Counted from the first letter of the stretch, positions 26,209-35,821 are shown. The stretch: 64,000 nt of DNA from an uncultured Dehalococcoidia bacterium (GCA_951812535.1 CATOSK010000003.1:283001-347000), one strand, 5' to 3'. Numbers and translations: made by a program. Notes: generated by a model from the letters alone, not told the origin.

Positions 26209-28628
26209 ATGAGGGACTCACATGACATGTACGCCACGAACTCCGGAGAGCATCAACCCGGGACCGTCCAGGCGGGTGATTACCTGGAGCGAATGGTCTC
26301 CGTTTACCGGAACTCGTTCGATACCAAGGGCGAAGATCGCACCCTCCGCAGCGTCTTGGAGGAAATCCGGGACAGCAAGCTGTCGCACCTCATCACCGAA
26401 GTCCGCCAGTTGCACCAGGCCATCCCGCTCCTGCCCAAAGGCCTTCTGCCCGATGACACCAAAGGGATCACAAAATGGAAGGCGGAAGACCCGGAGACCC
26501 ACGCGCTCTGGCACGCGGCCACCAGGAAGTACAGCGCTGTCAAGCGAAAGTTGGCCGCGTTCATCTTTGCCGGCACATTCCGGCCGTATCATCGCCGAGG
26601 CGAGACCCCCACACCCCAGCACCTCCAGCGCTTCCCCGACTGCAGCAGCACCGGGCTACGGGAACAAACTGGGATCGTCGTGCTGGACCTCGACCACCTG
26701 GAGGCCCACGGCGCCGGCCGGGAGCATCTGCTGGAGCAGTTCGCAGACCATCCGGCTGTGGTGGGCGGATACTCCAGCCCCTCCGATGACGGACTGAAAG
26801 TCTTCGTGGCCGTGCACCCGGTCCCCTGGGATGACGACTCTCATGTGAAGGCTTGGGCGGCCGCCAAGGACGTGGTTGCCGACATCTATTCCGACGTCGA
26901 CGAGAGCGGCAAAATCGGTCCCGGCTCTGCTGCCTTTCAGATGATTCCGGCTGCTACATCGCGCCGGATGACAAGCCGATCGCACCCGAGTTGTGGGAAC
27001 CGGGGGATGAGCCCGATCCCAAGCCCACGGCGAAGCCGAATCCGAAGGGGAAGCTCCGCGGGGCACCGAGGACGGGCCTCCGGTTCGAGAACTGCGATAC
27101 CCGCCTCGAGCGACACAAGGCCATCGCTGCCCTGGACTTCCTGGCTGCCTCCGGCGTCGGCGGCGATGACAACGCACTGGTGGGCATGGGCCTATGCATG
27201 AAGGAGATGGGGCACAATTTCCAGGAGTGGGATGCGTGGGCTGAATCCGCCGGGTGCTCCTGCTCCAACCGGGAAGCGCGCTGGAGCTCCTTCCTCGCCA
27301 CCGACCGGGACTACACCGCCATCATCGGCATGGCCTACAACATCGGCTAGCTGCGGGGGCCAGACGCTCAGGGTAATGACCAGGGTGATGCCAAGGGTGA
27401 TGCCCAAGGTAACGCTCAGGATTTTCCCCCGGGCATCCCGCTGCGGCCGGACTTCGATGCCATGCGGGTGGCGGGGTGGATGATGGATAACAGGAAGCGC
27501 CTGACGCGCGGCGCCAACATCAACGCACTCCTCGACCTCGAGGCCCTTGACCTCCAGTACCGGTTCGACGAGTGGGCCCAAGTCATCAAGGACGATGCCG
27601 GCAATCCTGTTAATCTGAACGAATTGCCGAACCAACTGAAGTGCACCATTGAACGGTTTTTTGTCCGGGTCAACTACGCTCCGACGCTGGGCTCTGTAGA
27701 GGCGGCCGTCTGGACATGGCCCGTGGAAACGCCTTCAACCCCGTGGGAGGGGCAGGACCGGACAGGCCACTTCGGCGCCCTTGCATTCGGGACTCCCGAC
27801 GAAGCCCTGTACAACGAACAGGCTGCGCTGATTCCTCGAGGCGCCGTTGTCAGGGCGCTCGAGCCGGGTGCCCGCTTCCCCTACATACCCATCCTGTACA
27901 GCAGCAAGCAGGGGACGGCCAAAGGGGACGCTCTGGAGCTTATCGCTCCAGGGGGCCGCGTGAGCGGCGTGGCCTTCGGGGGGTTCGATTGGGAGCGCAA
28001 GCTTGGTGAGCTGATCGGAGATTACAGCATCGCCGAGGTTGCTGAGATTTCGGGGTTGCCCTGGTCCGAGCTGAGGAACATGAAGGACACGGCGACCCGG
28101 ACATTTCTCCGCTACCGGGCCAGCTACGCCCGTGTTGCGGAGAGCCATCCGCTGAAAACCATCATTATGGCGACATCGAACGAGCGTGCGGTCCTGACCG
28201 ACTCGGAGCGCCGGCGCACTCCGGTTATCGAGATCCCCAATGGGAGGAACATCGACCTGGGCTGGCTGAGGCAGAACATAGTCCAGGTTTGGGCGCAGGT
28301 GGTCCGGGAGTACGACGAGGGACGGCTTCAGGAGTCCTCCGAGACCGCGGTCAGGTTGCCGCGGGAGCTATGGGGAGCTGCCAACGCCAACTCGGAGAAC
28401 CATGCCGTTGAGGTCTGGCTGACGACGCGGCTGACCGTGGGTGAAGGGATGCTGGAGTCCATTGCCTCTGCGTAGCTGCGCGCCGAGATGCGAAACGACA
28501 AGCTACCCGAACCGAAGCCCGCCGATTTCGGTAAGGCCACGAACAAGCTGGGCTACGTCAATGCCACCCGGAGGATAGACGGGAAGCTCGTCCGTGGATG
28601 GTTCCTGGAAGCTCTGGAGACCAACTGA
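26209..28628 (+). pseudogene. VirE/BT4734-type primase-helicase of a mobile element, with one frameshift and two in-frame TAG codons
   Basis: Domain order: an N-terminal BT4734/VirE-N-like region with primase-type landmarks (TGIVVLDLDHLE, SPSDDGLKVFVAVHP, about 150-210); a PriCT-2-like region (IAALDFLAASGVGGDDNALV, WDAWAESAGCSC); a linker of four 12-base units (27372-27419); then a VirE superfamily-3-like ATPase (YSSKQGTAKGD as a degenerate Walker A, AEVAEISGL, IIMATSNE sensor); and a C-terminal RRIDGKLVRGW. A missing base in AAAA (26911-26914) shifts the frame. After that one frame runs to 28628, interrupted only by TAG at 27348 and 28473. The domain set is typical of integrated plasmids, phage satellites or ICE-like islands. 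Confidence 0.75.
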
Positions 28629-28645
28629 ACGGCCGGGTCCACGGT

Positions 28646-28743
28646 GTGTAACGGATGTATCGGGTTGATCCTTAGGGACTCGATCTACGGCAATATTGCC
28701 GACTTTTGGGATCATATAGGGCAGCCCGTTACATCCGTTACAC
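28646..28743. repeat. Long inverted repeat/cruciform next to the primase
   Basis: GTGTAACGGATGTATCGGG (28646-28664) and CCCGTTACATCCGTTACAC (28725-28743) are inverted repeats matching at 18 of 19 positions. The 60-base interior contains a perfect palindrome GGCAATATTGCC (28689-28700) and a smaller TGATCC/GGATCA pair. It lies directly downstream of the replication protein gene, where mobile-element origins or element ends often occur. Confidence 0.7.
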
Positions 28744-28905
28744 TCGGGGGCCACCATCATGGACAAACTGCAACGCAAGGAGGTTAAGAAAATGGCAACT
28801 ACCATGATGACAACGGTAACGCGGCTGTGCGGTCACCAGGAGGTCTAGGGGGCGGCGACTAACGAGCCATGGGACAGGGGAAGGTGTTGAAGTCTGGGTC
28901 TGCTT

Positions 28906-28992
28906 TTACGCTGCAGAACGCCCCTTGGAAACCATTGCCTCCAATTCCTCCCGCTCCTCCGCACCCAGCTTGACCCGGTACTTCTTCTCCAT
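28906..28992 (-). pseudogene. IS630 transposase N-terminal fragment
   Basis: 28 codons from ATG at 28992: MEKKYRVKLGAEEREELEAM, then VSKGRSAA and a stop. This matches the first residues of IS630-type transposases, like the intact one at 12773 (VQKKYEVRLSPEERK). The remainder of the element is absent. Confidence 0.65.
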
Positions 28993-29067
28993 CACCCACT
29001 CCCCTCACCTGCTTCTTTATCCCTTTTGTTTCTACCTATTTTCCATCAGTCCAACTCTGCTCCACTA

Positions 29068-29934
29068 CTAGATGGCGTAGGAGTCCATTAGTTCTTCCAG
29101 GGATCGTCCCCGGTTCTTGCTCCAGACGTCTTCCAGGCGGCCATTCAGGGACTGGCGGCTCTCGTCTTGGTAGAGGACGCCCAGGGGCAGGCCACGCTGC
29201 TGGATGAGGGAGTAGGCGGCGGCCTTGTCTGATGGGTCGTGGTCTTCGGGGACGTCCCAGATGAGGGGCTGGACACCCTCGCGGGGCTTTCCCTTCAGCA
29301 ACTCGTAGGTATCGTTGTAGGTCACGCAGGGGGACTGGACGTGAATCATGGCGAAGCCCTTGTGGTTCATCCCCTGGGTTATCAGGGAAGCCAACTGCCG
29401 GGGATTGCCGGAGAACGCGGAGGCGATGAAGGAAGTCCCCAGGGTCAGGTAGAGCTCCAGAGGGTCGGTCTCGTGTTCCAGCTTGCCAAAGGGGGTTGAG
29501 CTGGTGACCGTGCCCTCCTTGGTGGTCGGAGAGCTCTGGCCCTTGGTCAGACCGTAGACCCCGTTGTCCATAATGACGGCGCAGACATCCAGGTTTCGCG
29601 ACGCCTGGGGCCCGATGTGCTCCCCTCCGATGCTGAGGAAGTCGCCGTCGCCGGCCACGATTACCACGTTCAACTCGGGGCGGGCCATCTTCACGCCCAT
29701 GGAGATGGGAAGCGTCCGGCCGTGGATGCCGTGGAATCCGTAGGGCTGGGAACCTTCCAGGAGATGGACCAGGTTGCCGGAGCAGCCGATCCCAGCGACC
29801 ACCACGTTATTCTCGATGGGCTCGCCGGTTTCCTCCAGCCGGTTGATCATGGCCAACTCAAGGGCCCGGCGCACGCCGAAGTCCCCGCAGCCAGGGCACC
29901 ACTTGAAGTCGTACTCGGGATTCTTCTTGCTCAT
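29068..29934 (-). CDS. korB: 2-oxoacid:ferredoxin oxidoreductase, beta subunit
   Basis: 288 residues. Landmarks are CPGCGDFG (13-20), GIGCSGN with Cys51, HGRTLPIS (71-78), and the thiamine diphosphate/Mg motif GDGDFLSIGGEH (95-106). The reaction is oxidative decarboxylation of a 2-oxoacid (2-oxoglutarate or pyruvate class) to acyl-CoA with ferredoxin reduction. Absence of a separate four-cluster ferredoxin domain and the two-gene layout fit the 2-oxoglutarate (Kor) or broad-specificity type; substrate specificity is not certain. The start codon overlaps the korA stop by 4 bases, indicating translational coupling. Confidence 0.9.
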   Translation of the reverse strand: MSKKNPEYDFKWCPGCGDFGVRRALELAMINRLEETGEPIENNVVVAGIGCSGNLVHLLEGSQPYGFHGIHGRTLPISMGVKMARPELNVVIVAGDGDFLSIGGEHIGPQASRNLDVCAVIMDNGVYGLTKGQSSPTTKEGTVTSSTPFGKLEHETDPLELYLTLGTSFIASAFSGNPRQLASLITQGMNHKGFAMIHVQSPCVTYNDTYELLKGKPREGVQPLIWDVPEDHDPSDKAAAYSLIQQRGLPLGVLYQDESRQSLNGRLEDVWSKNRGRSLEELMDSYAI

Positions 29935-31664
29935 GCCCGCACCATCTCCTTTTGGTGAGACTGGGTCATCTCGCTGATTTGCTTGACCAGCTCCCGCACC
30001 TTGAACGGCAGACCGGTGTACTGGGTTATGGAATAGGCGTTCACTCCCTGGGACCTCAGAATCGAGGAAAACTGCCCCTGGAAGTTTAGCTCAGGCACAA
30101 TGACCAGTTCTTTGCTCTTGAGTTCCTTCAGGAGCTTGGGGGGAAGGGGATGGAGGAACATGGTGTAGTTCCATCCAACATCGACTCCCTGCTCCCGCAG
30201 TTGCCGGTAGGCTTCGTAACCGGGGCCCTTGGAGCCGCCCCAGGGCATCACAGCCACCCGGGCGTCCGGGTTTTCCGACTCGTAGTATCCATCTTCGAGA
30301 AGGCCCAGCTTGCCGAAGCGCCGCTCGGTCATCTGGATGTGCCGCTCGGGCAGGTGGGTGGTGTCGCCCATGGAGTCATGCTCCGACCCGTTGGCCACGT
30401 ACGCGCCGGGGTTGCCCGGCACGGGCATGGGAGAGAGCTCGAACCCGTCGTAGCGCTGGTACCCGTTGGTTCCCTGGTAGGTCTGGCGGTACTCGACCTT
30501 GACGCTGGATACGTCGGGGACCGGGATGTTCTGGACCCGCTCGGCCAGGGACATTTCGGTCATCAGCACCACCGGGCCCTGGTAGCGTTCGGCCCAGTTG
30601 AAGGCCCACATCGCCCCGAAGAAGGCTTCCTCCACGGTGCCGACGGCAATGATGGGGATTCGGACATCGCCGTGGGCGGGGAACATGCAGGCCATCAGGT
30701 CGGACTGCTCCGTCTTGGTGGGCAGTCCGGTGGCGGGACCGCCGCGCTGCACGTCGACGACCACCAGGGGTATCTCGGCCATCCAGGCCAGGCCCAGTCC
30801 CTCGCTCATCAGCGAGAAGCCGGGGCCGGCGGTGGCCGTCATGGCCTTCTTGCCGGCAAACCCGGCGCCAAGGATGCCGGTGATGGACTCGATCTCCGAG
30901 CTAACCTGATAGGCGAACTTGCCGGGGCCGACCAGGTTGCGCTCCATCCAGACCAGGATGGTGGTGGCGGGAGAGATGGGGTAGCCGACATAGAAGTCAA
31001 CGCCGGCGGCCGTGGCGCCGAGGCACAGGGCCTCGTTACCCTTCAGCATCAGTTGCTTGTAATCGGGCATCTGGGGAGGCGCGAGGTCACCCAGGGCGAA
31101 GCCGCTCTGGGAGGTATGTTCGCGGCCCAATTTGATGGCCTCGATGTTGGACCGGATGATCTCGTCGTCGTTGGCACGGCCGCGGCTGAACCGTTCTTCG
31201 ACGAAGCGCTCCAGGTATTCCTGGGGCATGTTGACCAGGTGGGCCAGGGCGCCGATGACCACCATGTTGGCGGCCCGGTTGTTGCCGGTGGAGCGGGCCA
31301 ACTCCTCGATTGGCATTCCGACGACCCGGGTTTCGCCCGTGGGCGTAAATTCCTCGAAGTCCCGGTCATTGGAGTTGTAGATGATGACTCCGCCGTCCCG
31401 GACTTCCCAACCATGGGTCTCGTAGGCTTCCCGGTTGAATGCCACCAGGACGTCGACATCATCGCCGGCGCTGAGGATATGAGAATCGGAAATGCGGGCC
31501 TGGGTCCAAGTGGGACCCCCCAGGATCTGGGAGGGGAAGGTGGCATAGGTGAGGGCGTGGTACCCAACCTGTGTGGAAACTTGGGCCAGTCCTTCGGCCG
31601 AGGTAACTACTCCCTGTCCGCCTTCTCCGGCGAAGCGGACTACGAAGTCGCGCATTTGCATCAA
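29931..31664 (-). CDS. korA: 2-oxoacid:ferredoxin oxidoreductase, fused gamma-alpha subunit
   Basis: 577 residues. The N-terminal gamma domain (about 1-190) opens with VRFAGEGGQGVVTSAEGLA. The alpha domain follows with GNEALCLGATAAGVDFYVGYPISPAT, where YPISPAT is the family signature, then SEIESITGILGAGFAGKKAMTATAGPGFSLMSEGLG. The C-terminal part contains WGGSKGPGYEAYRQL and VPELNFQGQ. Gamma-alpha fusion is the common form of Kor-type enzymes in anaerobic and some aerobic lineages. It has its own promoter about 330 bases upstream and is cotranscribed with korB. Confidence 0.9.
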   Translation of the reverse strand: MMQMRDFVVRFAGEGGQGVVTSAEGLAQVSTQVGYHALTYATFPSQILGGPTWTQARISDSHILSAGDDVDVLVAFNREAYETHGWEVRDGGVIIYNSNDRDFEEFTPTGETRVVGMPIEELARSTGNNRAANMVVIGALAHLVNMPQEYLERFVEERFSRGRANDDEIIRSNIEAIKLGREHTSQSGFALGDLAPPQMPDYKQLMLKGNEALCLGATAAGVDFYVGYPISPATTILVWMERNLVGPGKFAYQVSSEIESITGILGAGFAGKKAMTATAGPGFSLMSEGLGLAWMAEIPLVVVDVQRGGPATGLPTKTEQSDLMACMFPAHGDVRIPIIAVGTVEEAFFGAMWAFNWAERYQGPVVLMTEMSLAERVQNIPVPDVSSVKVEYRQTYQGTNGYQRYDGFELSPMPVPGNPGAYVANGSEHDSMGDTTHLPERHIQMTERRFGKLGLLEDGYYESENPDARVAVMPWGGSKGPGYEAYRQLREQGVDVGWNYTMFLHPLPPKLLKELKSKELVIVPELNFQGQFSSILRSQGVNAYSITQYTGLPFKVRELVKQISEMTQSHQKEMVRA

Positions 31665-31995
31665 AGGTCCTCCCGTCTAGCGGTGCGGTAAAAATGGTGA
31701 AGCAGGGGATAGTCGGCGGGAGTGCCGGGATACCGGGCCGAGGAGGGCAAGCCAAGAGGCGCCCGGCAGGCGTGCCGGGTCGCGGATTTATTGAAGGTCG
31801 TCATCTTCTCTTTGGGCCGCCGTTGCCCCGCCCTGGCCAGAGAGCCTGCCAGGGGAGGGTACGGCTCCGGCGGAGGAAGGCGCAGCCGCTGACGACGGCG
31901 CTTGGTCCACCGGCCCGCCAGGTAATCCTCTATCGTGGTTGGGCGTAACTGGGGTCGGTTGAAACCACCGGGCAATAGCCGACTTTGTTCAGCGG

Positions 31996-32025
31996 AATAT
32001 ATCATTGGCGTCGAATCGGTGTCAA
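31996..32025 (-). promoter_or_regulatory. Promoter of korAB with a long leader
   Basis: Read on the minus strand: a perfect TTGACA (32025-32020), an 18-base spacer, TATATT (32001-31996). Transcription should start near 31989, leaving a leader of about 325 bases before korA at 31664. The leader contains a short hairpin (CCCGGCA/TGCCGGG near 31770) but no riboswitch I recognise. Apart from this promoter and the repeat at 32204, the gap 31665-32309 shows nothing else. Confidence 0.7.
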
Positions 32026-32203
32026 CGTAAAAAGGGCCGGTGCATTTGGTGTTCTATAAGGGAACCCCTGGAAAACCGGCCGGCGTTCCACCGGCAAGCT
32101 CACCACGACCCGGCCGATTCGGATGTCGTTATTAGTTATTAATCGAAAACCCTGGATAAACCCCTTGATGGCACGACGTAGTGAGACACTTCATAACCCC
32201 TTT

Positions 32204-32332
32204 CTCCCGTCATTCCCGCGCAGAGCCTGCCCCCGCGTAGGCGGGGGCAGGCATCCAGGCTCACGTCTCGTCCCCGTTTCCCGCGATTCCAACTTCGGAC
32301 AGTACGTTCTCACGCCCTCTTAGCCGCCTCAC
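32204..32332. repeat. Dispersed repeat family 2, copy A (with a perfect 12-bp palindrome)
   Basis: It begins CTCCCGTCATTCCCG and ends around CCAACTTCGGACAGTACGTT and CCCTCTTA; both ends recur at 39671-39832 in the same orientation. Inside lies GCCTGCCCCCGC (32225-32236), loop GTAG, and GCGGGGGCAGGC (32241-32252). The opening CGTCATTCCC followed by a hairpin and ATCCAGG is reminiscent of the ATTCCC-N8-GGGAAT repeats of other bacteria. Near the end a small direct repeat CCCTCTTAGCCGC occurs twice. Confidence 0.65.
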
Positions 32333-32733
32333 ACCCTCTTAGCCGCTGCCAGCGCCGGCAGGCCAGATACGACATAGCGGACGTCAAAACAGCCATCAAG
32401 ACCGGCAATACGACTATGACTTCCCGCATTGCCTTCATGAAATGGTCCTTCTGGCTCGGCTCGAGCCAACCTCCGGAGAGGTAATCCCAGTAGTAGCCGT
32501 AGAACTTGGTAGATGCGGCGACAATTCCGGCTCCGAACAGTCCGATCCCTAATCCCACCAGAGCCGCCCGACGGGTAGAAATGCTGGTCGATAGGATGCC
32601 GCTGAGCAGTCCCCGCGACTACCCCGGTCATCAGCGGCATCGTGAAATACAGGGCATTCACTGCAGTGAGAAGCCAGTCGGCCCAGGAAGAAACGTCGAC
32701 GCTTAATGCAGAAGAGACGATGGCAAGGCTCAT
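32310..32733 (-). pseudogene. Small membrane protein, frameshifted
   Basis: From ATG at 32733: MSLAIVSSALSVDVSSWAD, then a helix AVNALYFTMPLMTGVVAG. One extra base in the C run 32611-32614 (plus strand) shifts the frame; correcting it continues LLSGILSTSISTRRAALVGL, then GIGLFGAGIVAAST, ending with a helix EVIVVLPVLMAVLTSAMSYL. The result is about 140 residues with three membrane helices. The family is not recognised. Its last codons overlap the family 2 repeat. Confidence 0.5.
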
Positions 32734-33055
32734 TGAGGCCGTATTCCCCTCTTGTCTTGGTTTGCTGCTACCGCGTGGTAGCCGTGGCGGTGATGGCCAC
32801 TGATCCGTCGCGGGCAAGGATAGCTGGGACTGAGGGGGCGTTCAATATCATTAAGGATTAATGCGACCGCGAAAGGCGGACAGTGTAATCATCAACAATT
32901 CCGTCGTTTTTCGAAGTCCCCTTTCCGGGCTCCACGGTTTTGGGATTGTCTCGTCGATGGGATGACATTTCCTGCCCAAAATGCAGGATTCATCGGTATA
33001 ACTTTGCCATTAACGGGAAAGGATGGTTGCAAAACCCCACTCTGGAGGACAGGCT
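32734..33055. other. About 320 intergenic bases upstream of the DUF1800 gene
   Basis: No gene is seen. It holds a short inverted repeat CCTGC-N7-GCAGG (about 32972-32988) and a possible TATAAC -10 element near 32998 without a good -35. It presumably contains the promoter for the DUF1800-DUF1501-NHL run. Confidence 0.4.
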
Positions 33056-34458
33056 ATGGATGACCATGACATTGGCTTGATGGCTCACCTCATGCGGCGA
33101 GCCGGGTTTGGCGCCCAGTACGACGAGATCGTCGAGCGCGCCAACAAGGGGTACGAGGCGACGGTGGAGGAACTGCTCAACCCCACCGAGGAATCCCACG
33201 GCATGAGCCTCGATCTATGGGAGCGCAGCTTCCTCGAATGGAACCACTTCATCCGCTGTGTGCCCGAGTACGTCGCCTGGCGGATGATCAACTCCAGGAA
33301 CCAGTTGGAAGAAAAGATGGTGCTGTTCTGGCACGGCATCCTGTGCACCGCCGACAGCAAGACCCAGAGTTATGTTACTTCGCAGGCGGAGCTGGACATG
33401 CTCCGGCGCAACGGCATGGGCAACTTCCGGGACCTGCTGATGGAAATCTCCAAAGACCCGGCCATGATCTACTTCCTGGACAACTGCCTGAGCCACAAGG
33501 AAGCCATCAACGAGAACTACGGCCGCGAGCTGCTGGAGCTGTTCTCCATGGGCGTGGGCATGGACGGTCAGTTCAATTACACCGAGGACGACGTCAAGGA
33601 ATGCGCCCGCGCCTTCACCGGCTGGACCATCGCCAACAACATCCCCGCCAGCCCTACGGCCGCTATACTTCCCAGTTCGTGTTCAATCCTGTGGACCACG
33701 ACGAGGGTGAAAAGACCTTCCTGGGCGAGACCGGCAACTTCGACGGCGAGGATATCGTAGACATCATCTGCAAGCAGCCGGCCACGGCCCGCTTCCTTTC
33801 CCGCCACATCTACAACTTCTTCGTGGCCGACGAAGCCCAGGTTCCCTCCTGGATGGAGACCCCGCCCCGGGACATGGATACCATCAAGATGCTGGAGGAC
33901 GAGTACTTCCGCTCCGGCTACGACATCAAGTCCATGCTGCGGGCGCTGCTCCACTCCGACGCCTTCATGGAGGCCCGCTTCTCCCGCATCAAGGGCCCCA
34001 TCGAGACGGTGATTGGGACGATCCGCCTGGTTGGCGACTGGGACACGCCAAGGCCCGGCTTTGAGATCATTTTCGACGAGATGAAGCACATGGGCCAGGA
34101 AATCCTGAACCCCCCCAGCGTGGAAGGCTGGCACACCGGCAAGGAGTGGATTGACGGCGGCACCCTGGTGCGGCGGATCAACTTCATCGCCGACTACGTG
34201 GGCGACCTCGCCCAGCCCGGCATCCAGGAAATCGTCCGGAAGCTCCAGGCGGAAGCCCCCACCATGTCGCCTCCCGAGCTGGTGGACGGTTGCCTCCGCA
34301 TGCTGGGCTGCTACGAGCTGGAGGCGGAGACCCGCCGGATGCTGATAACCCACGCCGAGAAGAGCGGCGACCTGCCCACCACCAACAAGGAGTTCCCCGG
34401 GCAGGTGGCCCAGATGCTCCAGATGATCGTGGCAACCAAGGAATACCTCTACGCCTGA
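33056..34458 (+). pseudogene. DUF1800 protein with a single-base frameshift
   Basis: The start at MDDHDIGLMAHLMRRAGFG is supported by GGAGGA 7 bases upstream. The first part has the family features LMRRAGFGA, ELLNP, FWHGIL, NYGRELLELFSMGV and CARAFTGW. The C-terminal part, in another frame, has FLGETGNFDGEDIVDIICKQ, ARFLSRHIYNFF, NPPSVEGWHTGKEWI and ends KEYLYA. Adding one C to the C4 run at 33643-33646 restores a continuous protein of about 467 residues (NNIPRQPYGRYTSQF). Both halves are otherwise well preserved, so this may be a very recent mutation or a sequence error. DUF1800 and DUF1501 genes are habitual neighbours; their roles are unknown. Confidence 0.85.
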
Positions 34459-34601
34459 CCGGAGCTTTCGGTTGGCCGAGAACCACCCGAACAAACAGCG
34501 CCCCACCCCCCAGCGCCCTTAGACAAGTTACCTGACCCGGGCGCGAAAGGGGCGGGACTTAGAAAGGGAAACCCAAATCGAATTCCGCTAAGGAGAATAC
34601 G

Positions 34602-35738
34602 ATGACCACCAACAAGAAAGACCCGGTCTTGGTAATCCTTCAGATGACCGGCGCCTACGATGCGCTGAACACCTTCGTCCCCTACGGCGACCCCCACTAT
34701 CAGGACTACCGCAATGTCTTGCGTCTCTCGGCGGAGGATGTCCACGCGGTGGATGACTATGTAGGGTTCAACCCCGGGATGGGGCCCATGAAGGAACTCT
34801 ATGACCAGGGCAAGGTCGCCGTCCTGCAGGGGATCGGCTACCCGAATCCCATCCGGTCCCACTTCCGCTCCTTGGACATCTGGCACACCGCCGAGCCGGA
34901 CAAGATGGTGACCGACGGCTGGCTGGGCAAGGCCATCCGCGACCTGGACCCCAACAAGGAAAACATCCTGACCGCTGTCAACTTCGGCCGCGGCCTTCCC
35001 CGCGCCCTCGCCGCTCCCGGCGTGTCCGTCGCCTCCGTGGGCGACCTCGCCAGCTACGGCGTTCTCACCGGCATCGACGGCGAGGACCAGCGGATGGACG
35101 CCCTGGACATCTTCGGGCGCATGTACTCCCCGATGATCGGCTCCGGCCCGGTCAACGACTACCTGTCCCAGACCGGCCTGGACGCCCTCAAGGGCGCCGA
35201 CATCCTGAAGACCGCCCCGGAGACCTACTCCTCCAGCATCGAGTACGGCGGCAGCCCCTTCGCCCAGTGGCTGAAGAACATCGCCCAGGTCCACACCGCC
35301 GGCTTCGGCACCCGCGTGCTGTACACCGGCGTCAACCCCGGCACCTTCGACACCCATGCCAACCAGCACATCACCCTTCCCAGGCTGTGGAACGACGTCA
35401 CCACCGCCATCGGCGACTTCTACCAGGACATCAAGGAGCACAACGCCAACGAGGAAGTCGTGATGGTGGTCTTCACCGAGTTCGGCCGCCGCGTCAAGGA
35501 GAACGGCTCCGGCACCGACCACGGTTCCGGCGGCGTGGCCTTCGTCATCGGCGACGCGGTCAAGGGCGGACTCTACGGCGAGTATCCCTCCCTGGAGCCC
35601 GACAAGCTGGATGAGGGCGACCTGCGGTGGAACAACGACTTCCGGGGTACCTACGCCACCCTGCTGGAGGACTGGATGGGCCTGGACGCCCAGCCCATCC
35701 TCAACGGCAACTTCGAGAAGTTCGACTTCATCAAATAA
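34602..35738 (+). CDS. DUF1501 protein
   Basis: 378 residues with an alkaline-phosphatase/sulfatase-like fold pattern of DUF1501: VLVILQMTGAYDALNTFVPYG, GYPNPIRSHFRSLDIWHTAE, FDTHANQHITLPRLW, VVFTEFGRRVKENGSGTDHG and GGLYGEYP. Unlike many family members it has no twin-arginine signal; it begins MTTNKKDPVLVIL. In intact members the conserved Asp/His set could bind metal, but no activity is established. It lies 143 bases after the DUF1800 gene and 83 bases before an NHL-repeat gene on the same strand, probably one operon. AAGGAG precedes the ATG. Confidence 0.88.
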   Translation: MTTNKKDPVLVILQMTGAYDALNTFVPYGDPHYQDYRNVLRLSAEDVHAVDDYVGFNPGMGPMKELYDQGKVAVLQGIGYPNPIRSHFRSLDIWHTAEPDKMVTDGWLGKAIRDLDPNKENILTAVNFGRGLPRALAAPGVSVASVGDLASYGVLTGIDGEDQRMDALDIFGRMYSPMIGSGPVNDYLSQTGLDALKGADILKTAPETYSSSIEYGGSPFAQWLKNIAQVHTAGFGTRVLYTGVNPGTFDTHANQHITLPRLWNDVTTAIGDFYQDIKEHNANEEVVMVVFTEFGRRVKENGSGTDHGSGGVAFVIGDAVKGGLYGEYPSLEPDKLDEGDLRWNNDFRGTYATLLEDWMGLDAQPILNGNFEKFDFIK

Positions 35739-35821
35739 CAACGGCAGATTGACGGCAAGGGCTGGCGGCGCAACGCTGCCGGCCCTTCTCCGTCCCGCCA
35801 ACTGAGCATAAGAGAGGAAAG

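Noticed and set aside
30150-31691. Plus-strand open frame of 513 codons opposite korA
   Set aside because: Antisense shadow; Gly/His/Val-rich composition and no motif, while korA is certain.
31661-32005. 114-codon minus-strand frame in the korA leader
   Set aside because: Starts inside the predicted -10 element, has no ribosome site and no recognisable domain; treated as leader.
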